Assembly (NCBI RefSeq): GCF_026248825.1
Contig: NZ_CP110973.1
Span: 4,361,501 to 4,425,500 of the forward strand
DNA: 64,000 nt
Origin: Larkinella insperata
GTDB lineage: Bacteria; Bacteroidota; Bacteroidia; Cytophagales; Spirosomataceae
Reading direction: 5' to 3'
The notes below the pieces were generated by a model, which ran no database searches, was not told the DNA's origin, and worked only from the letters and a program-made list of their open reading frames with translations. Numbering within the stretch: position 1 is the first letter of the stretch; each line of letters starts with the position of its first letter. The translations under genes and the position numbers were made by a program. This document shows positions 8,273 through 16,456 of the stretch, one piece after another.

Positions 8273-8617
8273 ATGACACTTGAAAATACCAAAGCGGTTT
8301 ACGCAACCGACCAAACCTGGGATGATTTATTGGCCAAACCAGGCGTTATGCTCGTCGACTTCAGCGCGGAGTGGTGCCCGCCCTGCCGCCGACTCGAACC
8401 CATTATCCATGAATTAGCCGGCGATTTTGCCGGGGCCGCCACCATCGCCACCATCGACGTGGAAATGAACCCAGCGGTAACGGCCCGGTACAACGTTCGC
8501 AACATGCCAACCCTGCTGATTTTCAAAGACGGCCAGCTCGTCAACCGGCAGGTGGGATTTGCAACCAAGTCCGTTCTGGTCGGTCTGATTGAGAGCCAGT
8601 TGATTACACTTCCATAA
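8273..8617 (+). CDS. Thioredoxin-family protein
   Basis: A 114-residue cytosolic thioredoxin fold protein. The active site is WCPPC (Cys 35 and Cys 38) instead of the classical WCGPC, and the cis-Pro loop NMPT follows near residue 79. The start at 8273 gives the standard thioredoxin length and no signal peptide; an upstream ATG at 8222 would add an unconserved leader. The 3' end overlaps the convergent pirin-like gene by 14 bp. It follows the ECF sigma gene in the same direction and may share its transcript. Confidence 0.88.
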   Translation: MTLENTKAVYATDQTWDDLLAKPGVMLVDFSAEWCPPCRRLEPIIHELAGDFAGAATIATIDVEMNPAVTARYNVRNMPTLLIFKDGQLVNRQVGFATKSVLVGLIESQLITLP

Positions 8618-9299
8618 CCAGCAGAATGGCATCATTGGAGAGCGCTTCGAATTCCAGCGCTTCCAGGGGCCACAAAGCGAGCCCGTCGCGGGGATGCAGC
8701 AACCGGTTTTGTGCTTCAAAAGCGCCTTCAATGCTGAAGACGAAAAGGCGCTTTTGAGGATTACCAACAACATACGTTTCTTCCTGCCGTCCGCCGTATT
8801 TGCCGATGTAAATGTGAGCGCTTGTCCCCGCGAAAAGCGGAATCAACTGATTACGGTTGGTCAGATCGAACGTGGTAGCCGGAAATGGGCCGGTATTTCC
8901 GGAAGCCGCCGGGTCGGCTTTCAGGCCGATGACCAGAAAATTGACGGCTTCCGTCTCGAAGGGATTTTCAATGGTGTAGGATTGGTCCGGGAAGGCGGTG
9001 AACTGGAAAACTTCCCCCGCCCCCAGAAAAGCCCGTTCCCCCAGCTCGTCCAGCAGTTCGATCCCCCCCACGACCGGGAGCAGTAGCAGGTCAGTCGGTT
9101 CTTCGACGGTAAGTCTGTGGCTCTTTCCGGCCAGCAGCGTATCGTCGTTGAAAACCGTCAGGTTGCCGAAGGGCTGGCGGTTTTCGTGTCGGTAATCACC
9201 AAAGTTGAACGTGTGAAAGCTCCGGTAGTCCGCTGACTGCGTACGGCCCCGCTGTTCAGCGAGGTAGATTAGGGCTTCCGGTTGCGTAAGCATGGCCAT
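8604..9299 (-). CDS. Pirin-like bicupin protein
   Basis: A 231-residue protein with two cupin-like halves, resembling the pirin/YhaK/quercetinase-like group. The N-terminal half holds ADYRSFHTFNFGDY and FNDDTLLAGKSH, followed by the cupin barrel around GGIELLDELG and FTAFPDQSYTIENP; the second half is shorter. Canonical metal-binding histidines are sparse, so catalysis is uncertain. The first 44 bp overlap the end of the upstream gene at 9256-9837, which implies translational coupling. Confidence 0.65.
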   Translation of the reverse strand: MAMLTQPEALIYLAEQRGRTQSADYRSFHTFNFGDYRHENRQPFGNLTVFNDDTLLAGKSHRLTVEEPTDLLLLPVVGGIELLDELGERAFLGAGEVFQFTAFPDQSYTIENPFETEAVNFLVIGLKADPAASGNTGPFPATTFDLTNRNQLIPLFAGTSAHIYIGKYGGRQEETYVVGNPQKRLFVFSIEGAFEAQNRLLHPRDGLALWPLEALEFEALSNDAILLVMEV

Positions 9300-9837
9300 T
9301 GAAAAACTGATTTGCGGGGTGTGCCGGTGGTGAAAAATGAGAAATGCTCAGAAAAGGACTCAGCGGAATCAGGTCGGTTTCGATTTCCTGACCCGCCGTC
9401 AGGTCATCCGTTTTATCGCCGTAAGCGATCAGAAGCTGGTTGCCGACGGTATCAATCCAGGTAAGCGGTTCGCTGTAAAACCAGATGGCGATGCGGTGCT
9501 GGCTCTTGTCCTCCAGGTGCGAATCGATGATTTCAAACCGAAACTGTTTGAAAGGCAGGCACGTTTTGCCGCTTTGGTTGGCTACATCCGGAACAAGATC
9601 GTTCAACTGACGGATGTAGCCGATGGCGGCCGTACTCGTCAAGTACTGGAGCTGATCGGCGTGGCCAAGGTTGTCCCGCAATTGCCGGAACGTAAAATAT
9701 TTCCCCTCCGGGTCCAGCCGCTGGGCCTGCATGTAAAATTCCAGATGCGTGTCGTTAAAAACAAACGTGTCCCAGGCTGTGCGGGAGGACGCGTCGATGA
9801 TCTTCCGGTAACTTAACTTGACGATGCCTTTGTACAT
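9256..9837 (-). CDS. Hypothetical protein (193 aa)
   Basis: A cytosolic-looking 193-residue protein with no signal peptide or membrane span. It begins MYKGIVKLSYRKIIDASS and is rich in aromatic and acidic residues. I recognise no domain. It sits between the intradiol dioxygenase gene, 11 bp upstream, and the pirin-like gene, which it overlaps by 44 bp, so all three likely form one transcript. The tight packing suggests a shared role, perhaps around oxidation of an aromatic compound, but that is inference. Confidence 0.7.
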   Translation of the reverse strand: MYKGIVKLSYRKIIDASSRTAWDTFVFNDTHLEFYMQAQRLDPEGKYFTFRQLRDNLGHADQLQYLTSTAAIGYIRQLNDLVPDVANQSGKTCLPFKQFRFEIIDSHLEDKSQHRIAIWFYSEPLTWIDTVGNQLLIAYGDKTDDLTAGQEIETDLIPLSPFLSISHFSPPAHPANQFFNGHAYATGSPNLPR

Positions 9838-9848
9838 GATGGTGCTTC

Positions 9849-10562
9849 TTACGCGGCTACAACGATGGCCCAGGTTAGTTCGTAGCCGTCGGACGTATTA
9901 CCAGTAACGGTAGCCAGGTTGGTGCTGATTCCATCACTGAATATGTTATCCCGGGCGTTGGTCGTATCCGCTTGCCCGTGGCTGGCATATACCCCCTGGG
10001 CATACACCACTTTACTGATGTCTTCCGGAAAGGCAATCTGGGACACTTTCAGCGATTTTCCGCTTGAGTTGTAGACGTGAACGTGGATGTGGGGCGCCCG
10101 GCCCTGGTACCAACCCGGATAAATGCTCGTGAACGTAACCAGACCGTTGCTGTCGGAGGTTTGCCGCCCGCGCAGGAAGTGGACGCTTTGGTAGTTGGTG
10201 GACTGCATCTGGGTGCCGCCGTATTCGGAGTAGTTCCCGGCTGCGTCGCAGTGCCAGATATCGACCAGCGCCCCGGCCAGTCCGGCGCAGCTAGTGTTCT
10301 TATTCTGGACGGTAATTTTGACGGTGAGCTTGGTGCCCTGCCGGTCGGAGCGGATGTCGGCGGTGACCAGGCTGGCCGGGGTTTTGGTGGGGAAGGGACC
10401 TGCGGTTTCGTTGGAAGTTTCGGTACAGGTGCTGGTTCCCGAGCCGGTTTCGGTGGTCGATTCGGGCGTAACGTCATTTTCTGACGAGCAGGAAATCAGG
10501 GGCGCGATGGTGGCAATGCCGAGGGCTGAAAAACTTCTTCTCAAAAAATCTTTACGTTGCAT
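9849..10562 (-). CDS. Intradiol ring-cleavage dioxygenase, exported lipoprotein-like
   Basis: A 237-residue protein of the catechol/protocatechuate dioxygenase family, which splits aromatic diols using non-haem Fe(III). The N-terminus has a Tat-like RRSFSALG and a lipobox LISC (Cys 25), so it is exported and probably lipid-anchored, unlike catabolic cytosolic members. The iron ligands are visible: Tyr in DAAGNYSEYGG (about 111), Tyr 152 in GWYQGR, and His 158 and 160 in PHIHVHV. It heads a tight group with the unknown 193-aa protein and the pirin-like gene. Confidence 0.88.
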   Translation of the reverse strand: MQRKDFLRRSFSALGIATIAPLISCSSENDVTPESTTETGSGTSTCTETSNETAGPFPTKTPASLVTADIRSDRQGTKLTVKITVQNKNTSCAGLAGALVDIWHCDAAGNYSEYGGTQMQSTNYQSVHFLRGRQTSDSNGLVTFTSIYPGWYQGRAPHIHVHVYNSSGKSLKVSQIAFPEDISKVVYAQGVYASHGQADTTNARDNIFSDGISTNLATVTGNTSDGYELTWAIVVAA

Positions 10563-10790
10563 GGTTTTAATGAACTATAGGTGAGTTGTGTTAAGAATGA
10601 TGTTCGGACTGGTTGTTCATGCCGCTGACGGCGATGGCTCTTTTCCACTATATCGCAGGATGTGGGCATTTCGTTGCACGAGCGCTCACTTTGTAGGTGA
10701 ATCGAGGGAATCTGTCGGTGAATGGAGGGAGAAGAAGAATAGGAAAGACACACTGAATCATGCACTGATGAATGGTCAGCCTAACTGGAT
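10563..10790. other. Intergenic region upstream of the dioxygenase gene
   Basis: This stretch should hold the promoter for the minus-strand dioxygenase group. I see no clear TAnnTTTG element, no conserved ORF and no RNA feature. Confidence 0.5.
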
Positions 10791-10837
10791 AAAAAACAGG
10801 AACAGGGCAATGCGCTCGCGGCATTGCCCTGTTCCTG
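10791..10837 (-). terminator. Intrinsic terminator of the TetR gene
   Basis: A perfect 17-bp stem pairs 10797-10813 with 10821-10837 around a 7-base loop. On the minus strand it is followed by six T residues (the A-run at 10791-10796). It ends the TetR transcript. Confidence 0.85.
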
Positions 10838-10872
10838 CAACGGAAGATTTGAGAACAATTGGTAAAATGGAG

Positions 10873-11466
10873 TTACCGCAATCCGCGGACAAACCGGCGG
10901 ATGGAGTCCCGGTAAATCTGTTCGGACAGTTCCAGCGACTGCCGGTCCTGCAGCATCAGAGCGAGGCTGATCATCCCGTGCGACAGCGACCACCACTCGA
11001 AATAAAGCTTTTGAATGCTTTCCTGCGACTTGGGAATGAACGTGAAAATAATCTCCCGAATCAGCACACTAATAGCTTCCATTTCGCTGGATTCGCAGAG
11101 GGGGCGGTTGCAATAGGCCCCGTTCAGGTTGTGCATAACCTGGTAGATTTCGGGGTGGTCCATGGCAAATTGCCACTGCGCAACCGACATTTCAAACAAC
11201 CGCTTTTCAGGATCACGGTACAGTTTCTTGATCCGTTCGTATTCGTGGTTCAATTCTCGAAAGCCGTCATTCCGGATTTCGTCCAACAGTATATCTTTAC
11301 TATCGAAATATTCGTAGACAATCGGGGCACTGTAGTCAATAGCATCAGCAATCTTGCGGATCGACACGGCTTGCCAACCTTCCCGGCGAGCGATGTCCTT
11401 AGCTGTCAGAACAATAGCAGCGCGGGTTTGCTCCCGGCTGCGTTGTTTGCGCTCAAGTGTCTCCAT
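10873..11466 (-). CDS. TetR/AcrR-family transcriptional regulator
   Basis: A 197-residue dimeric repressor-type protein. The N-terminal helix-turn-helix is seen in IVLTAKDIARREGW, VSIRKIADAIDYSAPIVYEY and FDSKDILLDEI. The C-terminal ligand domain has a length normal for the family and is rich in aromatic residues. ATG at 11466 is preferred over TTG at 11481. A perfect 13-bp palindrome just upstream (11483-11495) is a likely self-operator. The regulated transporter or enzyme is not adjacent, so the ligand is unknown. Confidence 0.88.
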   Translation of the reverse strand: METLERKQRSREQTRAAIVLTAKDIARREGWQAVSIRKIADAIDYSAPIVYEYFDSKDILLDEIRNDGFRELNHEYERIKKLYRDPEKRLFEMSVAQWQFAMDHPEIYQVMHNLNGAYCNRPLCESSEMEAISVLIREIIFTFIPKSQESIQKLYFEWWSLSHGMISLALMLQDRQSLELSEQIYRDSIRRFVRGLR

Positions 11467-11482
11467 TCGGTGTTTTGTCAAG

Positions 11483-11495
11483 TTAACAGTGTTAA
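11483..11495. promoter_or_regulatory. Probable operator of the TetR-family gene
   Basis: TTAACAGTGTTAA is a perfect palindrome with arms TTAACA and TGTTAA, 17 bp upstream of the TetR start codon. Its place and symmetry fit binding by the TetR dimer for self-repression. Related half sites (TGTTAA) recur near 11554 and 11585. Confidence 0.45.
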
Positions 11496-11639
11496 ATTGC
11501 CGTTAAACTACGCATAAGTAACCAAATCCTCTAATTAAATTGCAATTTTTCTTGTTAATGTTCAATATTTGCACTGAATAGTTTTGTTAACTTCTTCTTT
11601 TTCAGGTGTAACCAATAGTGCCTGATAAAATACAGCAGA

Positions 11640-12380
11640 TTACCCGTTTTTCTGCGCAATCAGCAGCAGACGGTCGTCGCCCAGCAGAAAATCCGAGCCG
11701 TCCAGGTTGCTGTATTTTTCAGTAACAGTGAAACCGGCCTGCGAAAAAAGGCGCTGTAATTCAGCCATTGTATAGACATAATGCTTTGCCTGACGCTGTA
11801 AGGTTTGTCCGTTTCGCAGGTAAGTGAGCTGGGCGTTGATGCAGCTCTCCTGGAGGTCATATTCATTTTCCATCAGAAACGTAATGTCACCGATCTGCAT
11901 CCAGCTTCGTTCCTGAAAATCGGGCAGAACGCTTTCGGCAATCATGGCGGTGTCGGCGACAAACTGGCCGCCCGAAACAAGATGGTCCGCAATTTTCCGG
12001 AGAAACGCCAGCATCTGATCGTGCGGGAAAAAACTGAAACTGTTGCCCAAGCAATAGGCCCCTTCATAATCGTTGCCCAGCGATGTGGTCAGAAAGTCTC
12101 CCAGGTGGCCTTCAACGGGCAAATCTTCGCGTTCGGCGGCTCTCTGAAGCTCCTCGATGGACTCCGGAGAAATATCCACGCCGGTTACGGCATACCCCAT
12201 GCGGGCCAGTTCGAGGGCGTGTCGACCGTGGCCGCAGAACACATCGAGCACCCGCTGACCGGGTTGTAATTCCAGGATGTCGTTTAAAAAATCGCATTCC
12301 AGTTCGGTTTGCTCGTCCGTTTGGGCGGCTTTCCAGGCTTCCTGCACCAGCCCACTAAAAAAGTTATCGTACCAGGCCAT
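11640..12380 (-). CDS. Class I SAM-dependent methyltransferase
   Basis: A 246-residue cytosolic methyltransferase with a Rossmann fold. Motif I is VLDVFCGHGRHALEL (about 45-59), followed by the acidic end of strand 2 in VTGVDISPES and the motif IV region YCLGNSFSFF. Two likely functions are small-molecule and tRNA methylation; there is no substrate domain to decide. The ATG at 12380 (MAWYDNFFSG) matches the usual N-terminus of this group. It is divergent from the ROK kinase gene. Confidence 0.85.
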   Translation of the reverse strand: MAWYDNFFSGLVQEAWKAAQTDEQTELECDFLNDILELQPGQRVLDVFCGHGRHALELARMGYAVTGVDISPESIEELQRAAEREDLPVEGHLGDFLTTSLGNDYEGAYCLGNSFSFFPHDQMLAFLRKIADHLVSGGQFVADTAMIAESVLPDFQERSWMQIGDITFLMENEYDLQESCINAQLTYLRNGQTLQRQAKHYVYTMAELQRLFSQAGFTVTEKYSNLDGSDFLLGDDRLLLIAQKNG

Positions 12381-12434
12381 GAGAGAGTGATAAGGTAAGA
12401 AGGAAGAATTAGAGGTTATAATGAAGCGAGTCGG

Positions 12435-12466
12435 TAACTCTTCGCTCATAACTCTTATTTCTTAAC
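12435..12466. repeat. Member of the AACTCTTCACTC repeat family (half element)
   Basis: TAACTCTTCGCTCATAACTCTTA followed by TTTCTTAAC is nearly identical to the right arm of the inverted repeat at 13502-13533, with four or five differences. A degenerate partner arm (GGTAAGAAGGAAGAATTAGAGG) lies at about 12394-12415. It lies between divergent genes, whereas the other two copies lie between convergent genes. Confidence 0.5.
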
Positions 12467-12510
12467 TCCTTTTTTTCGTAATTCGCGAGTCAAAATTCTT
12501 GAATCCATTC

Positions 12511-13431
12511 ATGCAAACCTATTGGGGGATCGATTTAGGCGGCACTAAAATTGAAGGAGTGGTGCTGTCGGCACCTTCGCCGGATGCCGTTGTTATTCGT
12601 AAGCGTATTGATACTGAGGCTGATAAGGGCTATGAACACATTGTAAGCCAAATTGCGAAGCTGGTCGATTTACTCAAGGCCGAAACCGGCTACCAACCCG
12701 ATCACATCGGCTTTGGAACGCCCGGCACCTTCGATCCGGCCCGTCACGTGATGAAAGGCTGCAACACGACCTGCCTGAACGGAATGCCGCTGCCCCAGCA
12801 ACTGGAAAAAGTGCTGGGCGTTCCGGTGTCGATTGCCAACGACGCCAACTGCTTTGCCCTGGCGGAAGCCACGCTCGGTGCCGTGCCGGAGGTAGTGCCG
12901 GATTTTCGCGCCGTCTTCGGGGTCATTATGGGTACGGGCGTTGGCGGTGGAGTGGTTTTTCGCGGAAAAGACGGTCAGCCTTTTGTGCAGAACGGTTTAC
13001 AGGGCATCGGAGGGGAGTGGGGCCACATTATTCTGGAAGAAAACGGGTACCCGTGTTACTGCGGCAAGCGCGGTTGCAACGAGCAGGTTTTCTCCGGCCC
13101 GGCGCTGCAACGGTATTACGAAGATGTCAGTGGCGAAAAGCGGAAGATGAAGGAAATTGTCGAGCGGCATTACGCGGGTACGGATCCGTATGCCACGCAA
13201 ACCATCGACCGGCTTCTGGAGAATTTCGGTAAAGCTATTTCGGTCATAATTAATGTGCTCGATCCCGATGCCATTGTGTTGGGCGGGGGCGTTGGCAACA
13301 TTGACCTGCTCTATACCGAAGGCGTTGAACGGGCCAAAAAGTACGTCTTCAACGAAGGCCGGCTGGAAACCAAATTCCTTAAACCCAGACTCGGCGACAG
13401 CGCCGGCGTCTTTGGCGCAGCGATGTTGTAA
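12511..13431 (+). CDS. ROK-family sugar kinase (glucokinase-like)
   Basis: A 306-residue ATP-dependent sugar kinase of the ROK family, which phosphorylates glucose, fructose or an amino sugar on entry to central metabolism. It shows the phosphate loop GIDLGGTKIEG (residues 5-15), the sugar-binding FGTPGTFD, NDANCFALAE, MGTGVGGGVV and the zinc knuckle CYCGKRGCNEQ. It lacks the N-terminal DNA-binding domain of ROK repressors. ATG at 12511 is chosen over the TTG at 12499. It may serve the sugar pathways elsewhere in the window. Confidence 0.9.
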   Translation: MQTYWGIDLGGTKIEGVVLSAPSPDAVVIRKRIDTEADKGYEHIVSQIAKLVDLLKAETGYQPDHIGFGTPGTFDPARHVMKGCNTTCLNGMPLPQQLEKVLGVPVSIANDANCFALAEATLGAVPEVVPDFRAVFGVIMGTGVGGGVVFRGKDGQPFVQNGLQGIGGEWGHIILEENGYPCYCGKRGCNEQVFSGPALQRYYEDVSGEKRKMKEIVERHYAGTDPYATQTIDRLLENFGKAISVIINVLDPDAIVLGGGVGNIDLLYTEGVERAKKYVFNEGRLETKFLKPRLGDSAGVFGAAML

Positions 13432-13441
13432 AGTTAAAAGA

Positions 13442-13533
13442 GTGAAGAGGTAAGAGTTAAGAGGGAAGACGGGGCCGTCTGGCGGTTAGCCGACGCATTG
13501 ATAACTCTTCACTCATAACTCTTACCTCTTCAC
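13442..13533. repeat. Long inverted repeat filling a convergent gap (bidirectional terminator candidate)
   Basis: GTGAAGAGGTAAGAGTTA (13442-13459) is the exact reverse complement of 13516-13533, and pairing continues imperfectly inward. The centre holds GCCGACGCATT, also found in the loop of the repeat at 18289-18368. It takes up nearly the whole gap between the convergent ROK kinase and receptor genes. Confidence 0.75.
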
Positions 13534-13537
13534 TTAA

Positions 13538-16099
13538 TTACCGTTGCCGGTTATTCTCACCGCTTGGCTGGCCCCCGCCGTCTTTGACGTCGTCGTTGTT
13601 AACCGATTTTCTCCGGCGCTGGGGTTGGTCGAAGCTCATTTTACCGATCCGGTAGCTAAACGTCAGGCGCACACCCCGGTTGTAGATGTAGTTGATGTTA
13701 CTCTGCTGGAAAGTCGGCGAGGAGAGCTGGGTTTGCATTTTAAACCGGTTGGCCAGAAAGTTCTCGCCCGCCAGGCCCAGGCTGCCTTTCGTCTGACCTT
13801 TGTCGTCTTTGAAGTCCTTTTTGATTCCCAGCGTGTAAAATCCGAAGCCTGACTGGTACCCCTGTAGCTGCACGCTCCGGCCCTGCATAAAACCAAATCC
13901 CTGCACACCCCAACCATTTTTCAGCGTCAGGTTGGTAAACAGGCGTCCTGTTACGACCCAGCCGGAATTGCTGGCGTTCAGCGAGGGCGTCGGGCTGTTG
14001 TTGGTGATGTAGGAATAGTAGGTATCCACACCCCCGCCCAACTGCCATTTTGAGAACAGGCTGATGTTTCCGAACACGTTGGCGCCATAGTTCTCCTTGT
14101 GACCGATGTTCTGGTACGTGGTCGTAATGACACCCTCCTGGGTGGTCGACCGGACGCTCTCGATGGAGTTGTCCGTCCGGCGGGCAAACAGCGAGAAATT
14201 CAGGTAGGTTTTCTTGATGTAGACGCTGGAACTCAACTCCACGTTGTCCGTCAGTTCGGGCTCCAGGTACGGGTTCCCGAAGGTTATGTTTTGCGGGTTA
14301 GACGCGTTTACGTTCGGGTTCAGGAACTGGATGCCCGGCCGTTGCAAACGACGGTTGTAGGCGATCTTCACGGTTTTACCACCTTTCAGTGCTTTCGAGA
14401 TGTTGATGCTCGGAACCAGGTTGCCATAGCTCGGAATGTCGATGGTCTGGCCGGGGGTTTCAGACCGGAAATTGGCATCGATCACCGTGTATTCGTAGCG
14501 CGTTCCCGCTTTGATGGTGTACTTGCTTTTTGACGTGTAGGTATACGAGACGTAACCACCGGCTACGTTCTGGTTGTAATCCAGACCGTTGTTGGGGCGC
14601 AGCGGATCCTGGCCGTATTCGCCGTCGGGTCCGGTTGATACGAAGTACTTGTAGTCACTGTCAACCTGCCGAAAAATGCCCTTTCCGCCGAATTCAAGCT
14701 GCTGGTTGGTCTTAATCGGTGTTTGGTAGTCAATCTGAATGGTCGATTCCTGGTTGTAGCTCAGGTTGTCGTTGCGGTCGCGGCCCGTAATGATGGTCGA
14801 ATTGCCAAACAGTTCGGCTTCAAAATCGTTCGTCCGGTTGTTGCGGCTGAACTGGGTCAGGATACTGAGTTCCTGCTGCGGTTTTTTAAACGTCCGCGTG
14901 TAATCGACGTTCAGATCGACGGTTCCCGACAGGTTTTTGATATCGACATCCCGACGGGACGTTTCGCTGGGAACCAGACCACCCGGGAACAAAACCGTCG
15001 CCAGGTTTTGCGATGTTTTTCCGTTCTGCGCACCGTATCGCAAGCTGGCCGTCAGGCTCTGATTTTTGGCAATGTCGTAATCGAAGCCCAACTGGTAATT
15101 TCCAAACAGAAACTGGTTTTTCGAATCCGCCATTTGCCGGGTTTCAACGGTTGCTGTTTCGAAAAAGCTGCGTTGTATGTTTTCCGATTTGCCAATCATG
15201 TTGTAATTGGCGCGGCCAAAACCACCCAGCGAGAAACCGACTTTTCCGGCTCGGTAATTACCGTTCAGTCCCAGGTTGGAGCCCCGGTTTCCGACGCCCG
15301 CATCCACGTTCAGCGTCAGGCCCTGCAGCGTGTTTTTCTTGGTAATGATGTTGATGATCCCGGCCGACCCTTCGGCGTCGTATTTGGCCGATGGGGAGGT
15401 AATAACTTCCACGGATTTGATCATATCCGCCGGAATCTGCTTGAGGGCGTCGGCCACGCTGGCGGCCACAATCGTCGACGGTTTGTTGTTGATCAGCACC
15501 CGGACGTTGGTACTTCCGCGCAGACTGACGTTTCCGTCCAGATCGACCGACAGCATGGGCACTTTTCGCATCACCTCGGCGGCATCCCCGCCTTTGTTGG
15601 TCACGTCCTTATCGGCATTGTAGACCAGCCGGTCCACTTTTTCTTCGATCATTTGAGCCTGCCCGACCACGTTCACTTCCTGAAGCGTTTTAACATCCGG
15701 CGACAGGGCGACGTTTCCGACGTTGATGTCCGTCCCGCGCTCAATTTTCAGCAGGCGGGTTTCTTTGTTTTGATACCCCAGAAACGATACCTGAAGCCGG
15801 TATTCGCCGGGAGCCAGTTTCGTTAAAGCGAATTTTCCTTTTTCATCGCTGGTCGTCCCATCAACGGGTTTGCCGGTTTGTACACTAATCAGGGCGATGG
15901 TGGCAAATTCAACGGGTTTGTTCGTCGTTGAATCGGTCAATACTCCCGTAATTTTACCGTTGCCGCGTGGGGTTTCGGAGGTAGCCGTTCCGGGAATGCC
16001 GGTAGCGGGTCGGGTGCCCTGCGGAGGCCCCGAAGGAGGCTGCTGGGCAAATGCAAAGGAAGAGCAGCAAATAATACTAAAAAGTATTAAATTTTTCAT
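13538..16099 (-). CDS. TonB-dependent receptor-like outer-membrane beta-barrel protein
   Basis: An 853-residue outer-membrane protein of the Bacteroidota barrel family with an N-terminal carboxypeptidase-regulatory-like domain. Order: signal peptide (1-18, ending SFAFA), Pro-rich linker, CarboxypepD-like domain (GKITGVLTDSTTNKPVEFAT region), plug domain (VRVLINNKP, KSVEVITSPSAKYDAEGSAG), then a long barrel and a charged low-complexity tail. This tail after the barrel is common in this subfamily. It has no SusD partner, so it is not a SusC. Ligand unknown. A -7 box at 16157-16164 is its likely promoter. Confidence 0.88.
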   Translation of the reverse strand: MKNLILFSIICCSSFAFAQQPPSGPPQGTRPATGIPGTATSETPRGNGKITGVLTDSTTNKPVEFATIALISVQTGKPVDGTTSDEKGKFALTKLAPGEYRLQVSFLGYQNKETRLLKIERGTDINVGNVALSPDVKTLQEVNVVGQAQMIEEKVDRLVYNADKDVTNKGGDAAEVMRKVPMLSVDLDGNVSLRGSTNVRVLINNKPSTIVAASVADALKQIPADMIKSVEVITSPSAKYDAEGSAGIINIITKKNTLQGLTLNVDAGVGNRGSNLGLNGNYRAGKVGFSLGGFGRANYNMIGKSENIQRSFFETATVETRQMADSKNQFLFGNYQLGFDYDIAKNQSLTASLRYGAQNGKTSQNLATVLFPGGLVPSETSRRDVDIKNLSGTVDLNVDYTRTFKKPQQELSILTQFSRNNRTNDFEAELFGNSTIITGRDRNDNLSYNQESTIQIDYQTPIKTNQQLEFGGKGIFRQVDSDYKYFVSTGPDGEYGQDPLRPNNGLDYNQNVAGGYVSYTYTSKSKYTIKAGTRYEYTVIDANFRSETPGQTIDIPSYGNLVPSINISKALKGGKTVKIAYNRRLQRPGIQFLNPNVNASNPQNITFGNPYLEPELTDNVELSSSVYIKKTYLNFSLFARRTDNSIESVRSTTQEGVITTTYQNIGHKENYGANVFGNISLFSKWQLGGGVDTYYSYITNNSPTPSLNASNSGWVVTGRLFTNLTLKNGWGVQGFGFMQGRSVQLQGYQSGFGFYTLGIKKDFKDDKGQTKGSLGLAGENFLANRFKMQTQLSSPTFQQSNINYIYNRGVRLTFSYRIGKMSFDQPQRRRKSVNNDDVKDGGGQPSGENNRQR

Positions 16100-16156
16100 A
16101 ATTTTTATATAAAAACTAGTTAGGTTCCTGAGAGGGCGAGATGGAATTGAACTATA

Positions 16157-16164
16157 CAAAGATA
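16157..16164 (-). promoter_or_regulatory. -7 promoter box of the receptor gene
   Basis: On the minus strand the sequence reads TATCTTTG, a full match to the Bacteroidota -7 consensus TAnnTTTG, about 58 bp upstream of the ATG at 16099. Confidence 0.55.
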
Positions 16165-16456
16165 TAGCTAACTGCAGTCAATAAGACAAGCGATTTAGCT
16201 ACCGTTCCTGCGAATATGTGGAACGGTCAATTTTGTACTCGGGTGGTAGATCAAATGGATAAACGGAAATTCATTACTTACCCGAAAAATACTCTCAAAT
16301 GTAGGTCTGCGGGATGGTTTCACCGAGCGGATTTCGACGAATGGCTGTTTTAGCGAGACAGACTACTTATTTTCCTGGGTAGGTTAAAACAGCACCTAAA
16401 AGCAACGGTGTTTAAAGCAGGTGATCGGTCGGTGAGATCACTCATAAAGAGGTCAT
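16165..16456. other. Intergenic region with two hairpins
   Basis: No gene is visible. ACCGTTCC (16201-16208) pairs with GGAACGGT (16220-16227) some 100 bp upstream of the receptor start and could be an operator. GTGATC and GATCAC pair near 16420-16441, just after the end of the minus-strand membrane protein gene, and may act as a weak terminator. Confidence 0.4.

Noticed and set aside
14723..15826. A 367-codon open frame antisense to the TonB-dependent receptor-like gene
   Set aside because: It lies wholly inside a well-supported gene, has low-complexity Val/Phe/Arg-rich composition typical of antisense shadows and matches no family.
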